Assembly: GCF_040290245.1 (NCBI RefSeq)
Contig: NZ_PSMQ01000021.1
Coordinates: 1 to 26,105, forward strand
Length of the DNA stretch: 26,105 nt
Source of the DNA: Thermus_A sp040290245
GTDB lineage: Bacteria > Deinococcota > Deinococci > Deinococcales > Thermaceae
Direction: 5' to 3'
Position numbers and translations under genes: made by a program. The notes under the pieces were generated by a model. That model searched no databases, had not been told where the DNA came from, and worked only from the letters and a program-made list of their open reading frames with translations. Of this stretch, positions 1 to 7,385 are shown piece by piece. Each line of letters starts with the position of its first letter. Position 1 is the first letter of the stretch.

Positions 1-225
1 TGGGAAAAAACCCCTACCAAGTCCCTTTTGCAGGTGGGCGAAGAGGTCCAGAGCCGACCCCACCCGCCTTCCGTCGAGATAAAGCCGCCCCTCCCAGACC
101 TCGAGGCGGTGTCGTGGACCAAGGCCCAGAAGGGAGAGCCGGCCAAAGGGGGTCCGCGCACCCAGAGACTCTAAAAGAACGGGCTTAAGGCCCAAGCCCC
201 GCGCCCTTGCGTAAACCCCCACCAC
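1..225 (-). CDS. PabB/TrpE-like chorismate-utilising enzyme, N-terminal part (cut by window edge)
   Basis: A minus-strand frame opens at GTG 225 (or GTG 222) and stays open to the window edge, giving 75 residues. The pattern LLESLGARTPFGRLSLLGL followed by a short strand-turn segment (EVWEGRLYLDG), a spacer and the start of a Gly-Phe-Phe segment resembles the N-terminal domain of anthranilate synthase component I and aminodeoxychorismate synthase component I. These enzymes aminate chorismate for tryptophan or for 4-aminobenzoate (folate). The catalytic chorismate-binding domain lies outside the window, so TrpE and PabB cannot be separated. The metH neighbour (folate-linked) slightly favours PabB. 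An in-frame TAG at 235-237 fixes the 5' limit, and a purine-rich stretch (AGGATGGGAAGG) precedes the GTG. The family call rests on pattern memory only. Confidence 0.55.
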   Translation of the reverse strand, partial: MVGVYARARGLGLKPVLLESLGARTPFGRLSLLGLGPRHRLEVWEGRLYLDGRRVGSALDLFAHLQKGLGRGFFP

Positions 226-453
226 CTTCCCATCCTAAAGGGAAAGATCTACGCCATGCCGCCCCAAAGAAGCCCAGGGTGTATGGGATGCACCTGGACC
301 GGATCTTCCAGGGGCCCAGGGCAAAGGGCTATCTTGGGAACGTCCTCCTGGTGGCGGAACCCCCCGAGGCCATCCGGGTCCAGGATCGCACTCCCCTTTA
401 AGGGAAAAGGCGGTGACCCCCGCCTTTCTCAACTGGCCCCTCCTTTGGTGGGT
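226..453. other. Unassigned 228-base gap between metH and the PabB/TrpE-like gene
   Basis: Apart from the hairpin at 406-427, no certain gene is seen here. A plus-strand frame 207-401 (64 codons from TTG 207; internal GTG 279 and ATG 288) has strongly GC-ending codons in its second half. A minus-strand frame on the opposite strand (about 405 down to a TAG near 250) also has GC-ending codons but no normal start codon. A third minus-strand frame, TTG 432 to 235, follows an AGGAGGGG-like sequence. None was recognised. The stretch could be a leader for the downstream gene, a decayed gene or a short unannotated gene. Confidence 0.4.
406..427 (-). terminator. Probable metH terminator hairpin
   Basis: An 8-bp perfect inverted repeat (406-413 AAAGGCGG, 420-427 CCGCCTTT) with a 6-nt loop lies 27 bases past the metH stop codon. 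Read on the minus strand, the right arm runs into TTTTCCC, so the U tract is short. The hairpin is symmetric and could act on either strand, but the gene that ends beside it is metH. Confidence 0.55.
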
Positions 454-3400
454 CTAGACGTTGAAGTACCGGGCCTCGGGGTGGTGGACCACGATGGCGC
501 TGGTGCTGTGTTCAGGATCCAGTTGGAAGTTTTCCGTAAGCCGCACCCCCACCCGGGCAAACCCCATGAGCCGGTCCAACTTGGCCTGATCAGAAAGGTC
601 AGGGCAGGCCGGGTAGCCAAAGGAGTAACGGGCCCCTCTGTAGTGTTGCTGGAACAGCTTGCGGATCTCTGGGGCATCCTCTCCCGCAATCCCCCACATC
701 TGCCGCATCCGTTTGTGCCAGTACTCCGCCAAGGCCTCCGTCATCTCCACAGAGAAGCCATGGACAAAAAGATAGTCCTGGTAGCGGCCCGTCTGGTAAA
801 GGGCCTCGGCCTTCCGCTTGGGCTCCTCCCCCATGGTCACAAGCTGCACGCCCAGGACGTCCCGCGCTCCTTGAGCAAAGCCAGGAAGCCAAGCCTCCTC
901 GTCCTTTAAAGGTGGGGCGTGGCGGGGCCGGAAATAGTCCACCAGGCTCAGCCCCCCGCCTTGTTGCCTGGGGAAGTGGAAAGCCTCTAAAACCTCCCCT
1001 GTCCTGGGGTCGAAGACCAAAAGGCTTTCCCCCTCCCTGGCCACGGGGAAGAAGCCGTAAAGCACCCGGGGACTGAGCCAGCCCTCCCGCATGGCCTCCT
1101 CGAGAAGGCGCTTGAAGATGGGGTCGGCCTCCTTTCTCACATAGGCCTCCCACTCCTCCTTGGAAAGCCCCCCACGGGAAAACCCCCACTGCCCGCGGTA
1201 AAGGGCCAGCCGGTTCACATAGTGCGCGATGGTGGCCAGGTCCAAGTCCTCCTCAAGCCGCACCCCAAAGAAGGGCGGGCGGGGCAGGTCAGACGCGGGG
1301 CCCACGGGCTTGGCCTTCGGGGGTGGGGCCTCCTTTCGCCTGGCCGGGCCGACCCGCCTCTGGGTAAGAAGAGGCGGGCGGTGGCCGGTGATCTCCTCCA
1401 TCAGGGCCAGGCCCTCAAACGCATCCTCCGCATAGTAGACCTGGGGGTAGATCGCCCGGAGCTCCTCCACGTAGGAGCGGGTCAGGGCCGCCCCACCCAG
1501 GATCACGGGAAGGGTGTACCCCCGCTCCCGCATATACTCCAGGTTCTCCTTCATGACCACGGTGCTTTTGACCAGAAGCCCGCTCATCCCCAGGGCGTGA
1601 GGCCGGACCTCGTCCACCGCCTTGAGCATCTCCTCGATGGGGACCTTGATGCCCAGGTTGTACACGGTGTAGCCGTTATTGGTCAGGATGATGTCCACCA
1701 GGTTCTTCCCGATGTCGTGCACATCCCCCTTGACCGTGGCCAGGACGAGCTTCCCCTTGCCCTCGCCCTTTTTCTCCATCCGGGGCTCGAGGTAGGCCAC
1801 CGCCTGCTTCATCACCTCCGCCGCCTGCAAAACGAAGGGGAGCTGCATTCTCCCCGCCCCGAAAAGCTCCCCCACCTCCTTCATCCCCGCAAGGAGGGGG
1901 CCGTTGATGATCTCCAGGGGGGAAAGCCGCCCAAGGGCCTCTTCCAGATCCGCCTCCAGGCCCACCCGCCTCCCTTCGAGGATCCGGCGCTTCAGCCGCT
2001 CCTCCACCGGAAGGGTCTGGAAGGCCTCCTTGTCCTCGGCCAGCGCCTCCTGGTGCTCCTCAAAAAAGCGCATAAAGGCGAACAGGGGATCGTACCCCTC
2101 CTTTCGGCGGTCGTAGATGAGGTCCAAGGCCATGCGGTAGGCCTCCTCAGGAATCCGGCTTATGGGCAGGATCTTCCCCGCGTCCACGATGGCCGCGGTG
2201 AGCCCCCTCTTGCGGGCCTCATCGAGGAAAACCGAGTTCAGCACCCGGCGGGCCTTGGGTTTTAAGCCGAAGGAGACGTTGGAAACCCCTAGGACGAACC
2301 CCACCCCAGGAAGCCTCCCCCTCAGCTCTTCTATGGCCAAGAGCGTCTCCCGGGCCAAAGGCCTGGTCTCCTCGTCCCCTTGGGTGATGGGGAAGGTGAG
2401 GAGGTCAAAGAGCAGGTCCTCCGGACGGAACCCGTGGTGCTCGGTGAGGCGCTCGTACATGCGGAGGGCCACCTCTACCTTCCGCTTTTGGGTCTTGGCC
2501 ATCCCCTCCTCGTCGATGGCCAAGGCCACCAGGGCTGCGCCGTGGGCCTTGGCCAAGGAGGCCACCCGGTCAAACCTCTCCAGACCGTCCTCGAGGTTGG
2601 CGGAGTTCAGGATGGCCCGGCCACCCAGGCGCTTTAGGGCCTCCTCCATCGCCTCGGGGCTGGTGGAGTCCACCATGAAGGGAACCGTCACCCCCGTGGC
2701 CAGCTTGGAGAGGACCGTTTTCATGTCCTCAAGCTCGCTCCGCCCCGTCCAGGCCACGGAGAGGTCCAGCACATGCGCCCCCTCGGCCACCTGCTCCTGG
2801 GCCAAGGCCAAGATGCCCTCCAGGTCCCCAGCGAAAAGCATCTCCCGGAAGCGTTTGCTCCCCGTGGCGTTCAACCTTTCGCCCACCAAAAGGAGGCTCG
2901 TCTCCTGCCTAAGGGGGACCGCCTGGTATAAGGAGGCCACCTGGGGTGGAAAAAAGCGCTTGCGCAGGGGGGCGGGCCTGCCCTTGACCACTTGGGCCAC
3001 CTTCTGGATGTGGAGGGGACCGGTGCCGCAGCATCCACCCACCGCGTTCACCCCGTACTCGGTGACGAACTTGAGATGCCACCGGGCCAGCTCCTCCGGG
3101 GAGAGGTCGTAGACCACCCTCCCCCCCTCGTTGCGGGGCAGGCCCGCGTTGGGCAGGCAGGCCACAAAGCGGGTGCTCTCCTGGGCGAAGTAGCGGATCT
3201 TGGTGTCCATGAGGTCAGGACCGGTGGCGCAGTTCATCCCCACCACATCTATGGGCAGGCTCTCCAAAGCGGCCAAGGCCGCCTGCTCATCCGTCCCCAA
3301 AAGCATCGTCCCCGTCGCCTCCATGGTCACCTGGACCTGGATGGGCAGCTCCACACCCAGCTCCGTCATGGCCTCCCGGGCGGCCAAGACAGCGCACCGG

Positions 3401-3921
3401 ACCTGGAGGATATCCTGGGCGGTCTCAAGGAGAATAAGGTCCGCACCCCCCCGGATGAGGCCCCGAACCGCCTCTTTGTAAGCGGAAAAAAGCTCCTCCC
3501 AGCCGATCTGGCCCAAGGAGATGAGCTTCGTCCCCGGGCCCAACGCCCCGGCCACGAAGGCCCCATAGGGCCCTGCCGCTTCCTTAGCGATTTTGGCCGC
3601 GAGGTAGGCGAGCCCCTCCGCCTCCTGCCCCAGGCCGTACTCGCTCAGGACGTGGCGCAAGGCCCCAAAGGAGTTCGTCTCAATGACCTCGGCCCCGGCC
3701 TCGAGGTAGGACAGGTGGATCTCCTGGACCACCTCGGGCCGGGTACGGTTCAGGACCTCAGGGCAGCCGTAGTAGGCCTCTCCCCCGTAGTCCTCCGGGG
3801 TGAGGTCCCGCTTTTGCAGCTCCGTCCCCATAGCCCCGTCAAAGACCAGGACCCGTTCGGAAAGGGCCTGCAGGTAGGGGAAGCGGCGGGCACGGGCCTC
3901 CTTGTTGTAGCCGAGCCGCAC
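454..3921 (-). CDS. metH: Cobalamin-dependent methionine synthase MetH
   Basis: MetH transfers a methyl group from 5-methyltetrahydrofolate through cob(I)alamin to homocysteine, giving methionine. All four modules are present in 1155 residues. The homocysteine domain (about 20-315) has zinc cysteines C231, C297 and C298. The pterin-binding domain begins near GERLNATGS (347-355). The cap and Rossmann-type B12 module carries DVHDIGKN (733-740) with cobalt-ligand H735. The AdoMet reactivation domain (about 880-1155) has the RxxxGYP signature at 1098-1104. I chose GTG 3921 because GGGGGGAGG lies about 8 nt before it and family similarity begins soon after. The frame stays open to ATG 4005, which would add 28 residues rich in His, Cys and Gly that look unlike MetH. 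The gene is divergent from pncB, and no B12 or SAM riboswitch was recognised in the leader. Confidence 0.95.
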   Translation of the reverse strand: MRLGYNKEARARRFPYLQALSERVLVFDGAMGTELQKRDLTPEDYGGEAYYGCPEVLNRTRPEVVQEIHLSYLEAGAEVIETNSFGALRHVLSEYGLGQEAEGLAYLAAKIAKEAAGPYGAFVAGALGPGTKLISLGQIGWEELFSAYKEAVRGLIRGGADLILLETAQDILQVRCAVLAAREAMTELGVELPIQVQVTMEATGTMLLGTDEQAALAALESLPIDVVGMNCATGPDLMDTKIRYFAQESTRFVACLPNAGLPRNEGGRVVYDLSPEELARWHLKFVTEYGVNAVGGCCGTGPLHIQKVAQVVKGRPAPLRKRFFPPQVASLYQAVPLRQETSLLLVGERLNATGSKRFREMLFAGDLEGILALAQEQVAEGAHVLDLSVAWTGRSELEDMKTVLSKLATGVTVPFMVDSTSPEAMEEALKRLGGRAILNSANLEDGLERFDRVASLAKAHGAALVALAIDEEGMAKTQKRKVEVALRMYERLTEHHGFRPEDLLFDLLTFPITQGDEETRPLARETLLAIEELRGRLPGVGFVLGVSNVSFGLKPKARRVLNSVFLDEARKRGLTAAIVDAGKILPISRIPEEAYRMALDLIYDRRKEGYDPLFAFMRFFEEHQEALAEDKEAFQTLPVEERLKRRILEGRRVGLEADLEEALGRLSPLEIINGPLLAGMKEVGELFGAGRMQLPFVLQAAEVMKQAVAYLEPRMEKKGEGKGKLVLATVKGDVHDIGKNLVDIILTNNGYTVYNLGIKVPIEEMLKAVDEVRPHALGMSGLLVKSTVVMKENLEYMRERGYTLPVILGGAALTRSYVEELRAIYPQVYYAEDAFEGLALMEEITGHRPPLLTQRRVGPARRKEAPPPKAKPVGPASDLPRPPFFGVRLEEDLDLATIAHYVNRLALYRGQWGFSRGGLSKEEWEAYVRKEADPIFKRLLEEAMREGWLSPRVLYGFFPVAREGESLLVFDPRTGEVLEAFHFPRQQGGGLSLVDYFRPRHAPPLKDEEAWLPGFAQGARDVLGVQLVTMGEEPKRKAEALYQTGRYQDYLFVHGFSVEMTEALAEYWHKRMRQMWGIAGEDAPEIRKLFQQHYRGARYSFGYPACPDLSDQAKLDRLMGFARVGVRLTENFQLDPEHSTSAIVVHHPEARYFNV

Positions 3922-3993
3922 CAGAGGGGCCTCCCCCCAGCCTGCCCCCCCAAGGTGGTGGCGGCAACCGGGGCTACAGGCGTGGGTCCGCAC

Positions 3994-4034
3994 CATATAA
4001 CCCATTACTTTAGCAGAAAAAGGCGCGCTATGCT
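3994..4034. promoter_or_regulatory. Compact divergent promoter region of metH and pncB
   Basis: This is an A/T-rich island in GC-rich surroundings. On the plus strand TATGCT (4029-4034) ends 7 nt before the pncB ATG, which predicts a leaderless pncB mRNA; a weak -35-like TTACTT lies at 4005-4010, 18 nt upstream. On the minus strand TTATAT (4000-3995) could be the metH -10, leaving a leader of roughly 65-70 nt before GTG 3921. These are hexamer matches by eye, with no mapped transcription start. Confidence 0.5.
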
Positions 4035-4041
4035 AGGGGGC

Positions 4042-5559
4042 ATGGACCCCTTCGGCATCCTTTACACCGACCTCTACCAGCTCACCATGGGGCAGGTCTA
4101 CTTCCGCATGGGCCTGCACGAACGGGAGGCCCTCTTTGAGGCCTTCTATCGTAAAAACCCCGACTACGGGGCCCACCAGGCGGGGTACGCCGTTTTCGCG
4201 GGGCTGGACCCCCTTCTGAGCTGGATGGAGACCGCCCGCTTCCAAAAAGAGGAACTCGAGGCCCTCAGGACCCTCAAAAGCCGGAGTGGGAAACCCCTTT
4301 TTGACCAGGATTACCTTCGCTATCTGAACGAGATGGGCGGGTTCCAAGGGCTTACCCTCCGGGCCCTCCCCGAGGGCCGGGTGGCCCACCCCCAGGTCCC
4401 CCTCATCGCGGTGGAAGGCCCGCTTCTCCAGGCCCAGCTCCTGGAAACCGCTCTTTTGAACCGGATCAACTACGAGACCCTGATCGCCACCAAGGCCAGC
4501 CGGGTCCGGGAGGCCGCGGGGGAGGCGGTGGTGCTGGAGTTCGGCCTGCGCCGGGCCCCGGCCAAGGGCGGAGAGGCCGCCACCCGGGCCAGCCTTATCG
4601 GCGGGGCCAACCGGAGCAGCGCCGTGAGCTTATCCCACCTTCTTGGCCTCCCCTCCTCTGGAACCCACGCCCACAGCCTGGTCCAGGCCTACCTGGCCCT
4701 GGGCTATAGCGAGCTGGAAGCCTTCCAGGCCTTCGCGGAGGTCTTCCCCGATGACACCATCCTCCTTTTGGACACGGTGGACACCCTCCACTCAGGCCTC
4801 CCGCACGCCATCCAGGTCTTTGAAAGCCTTAGGAAAAAAGGGCACCGACCCGTGGGGGTGCGGATCGACTCTGGAGATCTGGCCTACCTGGCCATCCAGG
4901 TGGCCAAGGAGTTGGATAAGGCGGGGTTCTCCGAAACCCTCATCGTCCTTTCCGGGGATCTGGACGAGCTCGTCATCTGGCAGATCAAAAGCCAGATCCA
5001 GGAAGAGGCGCCCCGGTACGGGGTGGACCCGGACCGGCTGATCCGGCGGCTGGTCTACGGGGTGGGGACCAGGATGGTGGTCTCCTGGGGGGCCCCCGCT
5101 TTGGGCGGGGTGTACAAGCTCGTGGCGGTGCGCACGGACGGCGCCTGGGCCCCGGCCATCAAGGTCAGCGACTCCCTGGAAAAGGTTCTCAACCCCGGTC
5201 ATAAACGGGTCTATCGGGTCTACGACGAGCGGGGCCTGGCCACTGCTGACCTTTTAACCCTTGCGGAGGAGGTCCTAGACCCCTCAGCCCCCTTGGTCCT
5301 CCGCCACCCCCAGGACACCACCAAGCGCCGCACCCTTCCGCCCGGGCGGTACACCCTCGAGCCCCTTTTGGAGGAGGTCTACCGGGGCCGCCGCCTCTTC
5401 GACCCCCTTCCCCTCCCCCTCCTCCAGGAACGGCGGGCCAAGGATATCCAGCGGCTGGATCCGGGGGTGCGCCGCCTGGTCAACCCCCACATCTACCACG
5501 TCTCCCTTTCCGAGCGCCTGTTTGCCCTGAAGGAGGAGCTGGTCAGGAAGCTTGCCTGA
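4042..5559 (+). CDS. pncB: Nicotinate phosphoribosyltransferase
   Basis: The enzyme converts nicotinate plus PRPP (with ATP) to nicotinate mononucleotide, the first step of NAD salvage from nicotinic acid (Preiss-Handler route). The 505-residue protein has family landmarks: TDLYQLTMG at 9-17 near the N terminus, EFGLRR at 166-171, GTHAHS at 207-212 with the conserved histidine(s), and VRIDSGDL at 273-280 in the PRPP-binding barrel. The length fits the bacterial PncB group. ATG 4042 is chosen because TDLYQLTMG normally lies within the first 20 residues, and a -10 hexamer at 4029-4034 suggests a leaderless message. The frame is open far upstream across metH on the other strand, but that part is antisense shadow. 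The 3' end overlaps the clpX 3' end by 17 nt. Confidence 0.94.
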   Translation: MDPFGILYTDLYQLTMGQVYFRMGLHEREALFEAFYRKNPDYGAHQAGYAVFAGLDPLLSWMETARFQKEELEALRTLKSRSGKPLFDQDYLRYLNEMGGFQGLTLRALPEGRVAHPQVPLIAVEGPLLQAQLLETALLNRINYETLIATKASRVREAAGEAVVLEFGLRRAPAKGGEAATRASLIGGANRSSAVSLSHLLGLPSSGTHAHSLVQAYLALGYSELEAFQAFAEVFPDDTILLLDTVDTLHSGLPHAIQVFESLRKKGHRPVGVRIDSGDLAYLAIQVAKELDKAGFSETLIVLSGDLDELVIWQIKSQIQEEAPRYGVDPDRLIRRLVYGVGTRMVVSWGAPALGGVYKLVAVRTDGAWAPAIKVSDSLEKVLNPGHKRVYRVYDERGLATADLLTLAEEVLDPSAPLVLRHPQDTTKRRTLPPGRYTLEPLLEEVYRGRRLFDPLPLPLLQERRAKDIQRLDPGVRRLVNPHIYHVSLSERLFALKEELVRKLA

Positions 5560-6739
5560 GCCGGGCCTCCTCCAGGGCCTTTAGGGGAGCGTCCAGGTGC
5601 GGGAGGTCTATAACCAGCTCCCGCACCCCCGAGCCCGGCGCCTCGTACATGAGTTCCACCATCACCTTCTCCATCAGAGCCCTAAGCCCCCGGGCCCCGG
5701 TCTTCCGCCTTAAGGCCCGCCGGGCGATCTCCCGCAAGGCAGCCGGCGTAAAGCGGAGCTCAATCCCCTCCATGCGCAAAAGCTCCTGGTACTGCTTGAC
5801 CAGGGCGTTTTTCGGTTCGGTCAGGATCCGTACGAGGGCCTCCTCATCCAGGGGATGGAGCTGGACGATCAGGGGGGCCCGGCCTACAAACTCGGGGATC
5901 ATCCCGAACTTGATGAGGTCCTCTGGGAGGATCTCCTTGGGCTCCTCCTTGGATTTGGACCGGGTAAAGCCCACCGCCTTTTCCTCCGTCCGGGCCCGGA
6001 CGATGTTTTCCAGGCCCTCAAACGCCCCTCCGAGGATGAAGAGGATGTTCTTGGTGTTCACCGGGATGAACTCCTGGTGGGGGTGTTTCCTTCCTCCTTG
6101 AGGCGGGACATTGGCGATGGTGCCCTCGATGATCTTTAAGAGGGCCTGCTGGACCCCTTCCCCCGAGACATCCCGGGTGAGGGAAGGGTTTTCCGACTTG
6201 CGGGCAATCTTGTCGATCTCATCGATGTAGACGATCCCCTGCTGGGCAGCTTCCACGTCGAAGTCCGCGTTCTGAAGGAGGCGCAAAAGGACGTTTTCCA
6301 CGTCCTCCCCCACATAGCCGGCCTCCGTCAAGGTGGTGGCGTCCGCGATGGCAAAGGGGACCTCCAAAAACCGGGCCAGGGTCTCGGCGAGGAGGGTCTT
6401 TCCCGTCCCCGTGGGGCCAATGAGAAGGATGTTGGACTTGCCGATCTCCGCCTCGGGGTGGAGGAGGCGCTTGTAGTGGTTGTACACGGCCACGCTTAGG
6501 ACCTTCTTGGCCTCCTCCTGGCCCACCACGTACTGGTCCAGGTAGGCCTTGATCTCCGGGGGCTTGGGCAGGCGGCTTGGCCCTCGGAAGAGGGGTTTTT
6601 TCTCATCCCGGAGGATTTCCAGGGCCCTTTCCACGCACTCGTCGCAGATGTACGCGTCTGCCACCGGGCTTTCCAAGAGCCTGTCCACCTCCGGCGGGCG
6701 TCGGCCACAGAAGCTGCAGATGGGTCTAGGCCTCCTCAC
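5543..6739 (-). CDS. clpX: ATP-dependent Clp protease ATP-binding subunit ClpX
   Basis: ClpX is the hexameric AAA+ unfoldase that feeds substrates into ClpP in the cytoplasm. In 398 residues the order is: N-terminal zinc-binding dimerisation domain (C8, C11, C32, C35), Walker A GPTGTGKT (108-115), pore-loop GYVG (141-144), Walker B IVYIDEID (169-176), the VGF tripeptide at 256-258 in the loop that docks on ClpP, and sensor-2 GARGLR near the C terminus. The GTG start at 6739 overlaps the clpP stop (6726-6728) by 14 nt, so translation is probably coupled. The C-terminal 17 bases overlap the convergent pncB gene. The organisation clpP-clpX behind trigger factor is common in bacteria. Confidence 0.97.
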   Translation of the reverse strand: MRRPRPICSFCGRRPPEVDRLLESPVADAYICDECVERALEILRDEKKPLFRGPSRLPKPPEIKAYLDQYVVGQEEAKKVLSVAVYNHYKRLLHPEAEIGKSNILLIGPTGTGKTLLAETLARFLEVPFAIADATTLTEAGYVGEDVENVLLRLLQNADFDVEAAQQGIVYIDEIDKIARKSENPSLTRDVSGEGVQQALLKIIEGTIANVPPQGGRKHPHQEFIPVNTKNILFILGGAFEGLENIVRARTEEKAVGFTRSKSKEEPKEILPEDLIKFGMIPEFVGRAPLIVQLHPLDEEALVRILTEPKNALVKQYQELLRMEGIELRFTPAALREIARRALRRKTGARGLRALMEKVMVELMYEAPGSGVRELVIDLPHLDAPLKALEEARLRQAS

Positions 6740-7310
6740 GGCTCACCACCTGGTCCACTAGACCGTACTCCAAGGCTTCCTGGGCCGAGAGGTAGTAATC
6801 CCGGTCCGTATCCCGCTCCACCTTTTCCAAGGGCTGGCCGGTGTGCCTGGACAGGATCTCGTTCAAAAGCTTCTTGGCCTTGAGGATCTCCTGGGCCTGG
6901 ATCGCGATGTCGCTGGCCGTGCCCCGCACCCCACCCCAGGGCTGGTGGATCATCACCTTGGAATGGGGCAGGGCGAACCGCCGCCCCTTCTCCCCGGCGG
7001 CGAGGATGACCGCGGCCATGGAGGCGGCCATCCCGATGACGATGGTGGAAACCGGGGCGCGGACGAACTGCATGGTGTCGTAGATAGCGAGCCCCGCGTC
7101 CACCTCCCCGCCCGGGGAGTTGATGTAGAGCTTGATCTCCTGGTTGGGGTTCTGAGCGTCCAGGAAGAGCATCTGGGCCACGACCACGTTGGCCACCTGG
7201 GCGTCTATGGGGGTGCCCAGGAAGATGATGCGGTCTTTCAAAAGGCGGGAGTAGATGTCGTAGACCCGCTCCCCGCGGGCGGTTTGTTCGATCACGTAAG
7301 GGATGACCAT
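6726..7310 (-). CDS. clpP: ATP-dependent Clp protease proteolytic subunit ClpP
   Basis: ClpP is a serine peptidase forming a tetradecameric chamber that degrades proteins delivered by ClpX or ClpC-type ATPases. The 194-residue sequence shows the complete triad: S97 in GMAASMAA, H122 in MIHQPWGG, and D171 in the DTDRDYYLS segment. The oxyanion-side INSPGG motif is at 63-68. The N terminus is short, with little or no propeptide expected. ATG 7310 lies 10 nt after a -10-like TATAGT (7326-7321), so the mRNA leader may be only a few bases. The gene sits between trigger factor (upstream, separated by a strong hairpin) and clpX, which overlaps its 3' end by 14 nt. Confidence 0.98.
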   Translation of the reverse strand: MVIPYVIEQTARGERVYDIYSRLLKDRIIFLGTPIDAQVANVVVAQMLFLDAQNPNQEIKLYINSPGGEVDAGLAIYDTMQFVRAPVSTIVIGMAASMAAVILAAGEKGRRFALPHSKVMIHQPWGGVRGTASDIAIQAQEILKAKKLLNEILSRHTGQPLEKVERDTDRDYYLSAQEALEYGLVDQVVSREEA

Positions 7311-7320
7311 ACCAAGCCTA

Positions 7321-7326
7321 ACTATA
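7321..7326 (-). promoter_or_regulatory. Candidate clpP -10 element
   Basis: TATAGT on the minus strand ends 10 nt before the clpP ATG and directly follows the hairpin at 7329-7358. A -35 at normal spacing would fall inside the hairpin, and I see no good match there. If active, this would let clpPX be transcribed separately from tig. Confidence 0.4.
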
Positions 7327-7328
7327 GC

Positions 7329-7358
7329 AGAAGGCGCGGGGAAAACCCCGCGCCTTCT
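7329..7358 (-). terminator. Perfect 13-bp hairpin between tig and clpP, probable terminator
   Basis: Arms 7329-7341 (AGAAGGCGCGGGG) and 7346-7358 (CCCCGCGCCTTCT) are perfectly complementary around a 4-base loop (TTTT on the minus strand). The hairpin lies 27 nt after the tig stop. The descending arm ends CCTTCT without a long U tract, as is often the case in GC-rich thermophiles. It may end tig transcripts fully or partly, or protect or process an mRNA end. Confidence 0.7.
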
Positions 7359-7385
7359 TACACATCGCTCTTTCGAGGGAGGAGG

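Noticed and set aside
1222..2265. 347-codon plus-strand open frame
   Set aside because: Entirely antisense to metH. High-GC genes commonly create such frames, and the composition is not protein-like.
3921..4020. Cobalamin or SAM riboswitch upstream of metH
   Set aside because: I found no B12-box-like (GCCACTG-type plus AGYCAGGAGACCTGCC-like) or S-box consensus. Only G and C runs are present.
2992..4041. Long plus-strand frame continuous with pncB, giving an apparent 350-residue N-terminal extension
   Set aside because: It is antisense to metH, Gly/Pro/His/Leu-rich with poor codon use and no family resemblance, and pncB has its own -10 and conserved N terminus at 4042.
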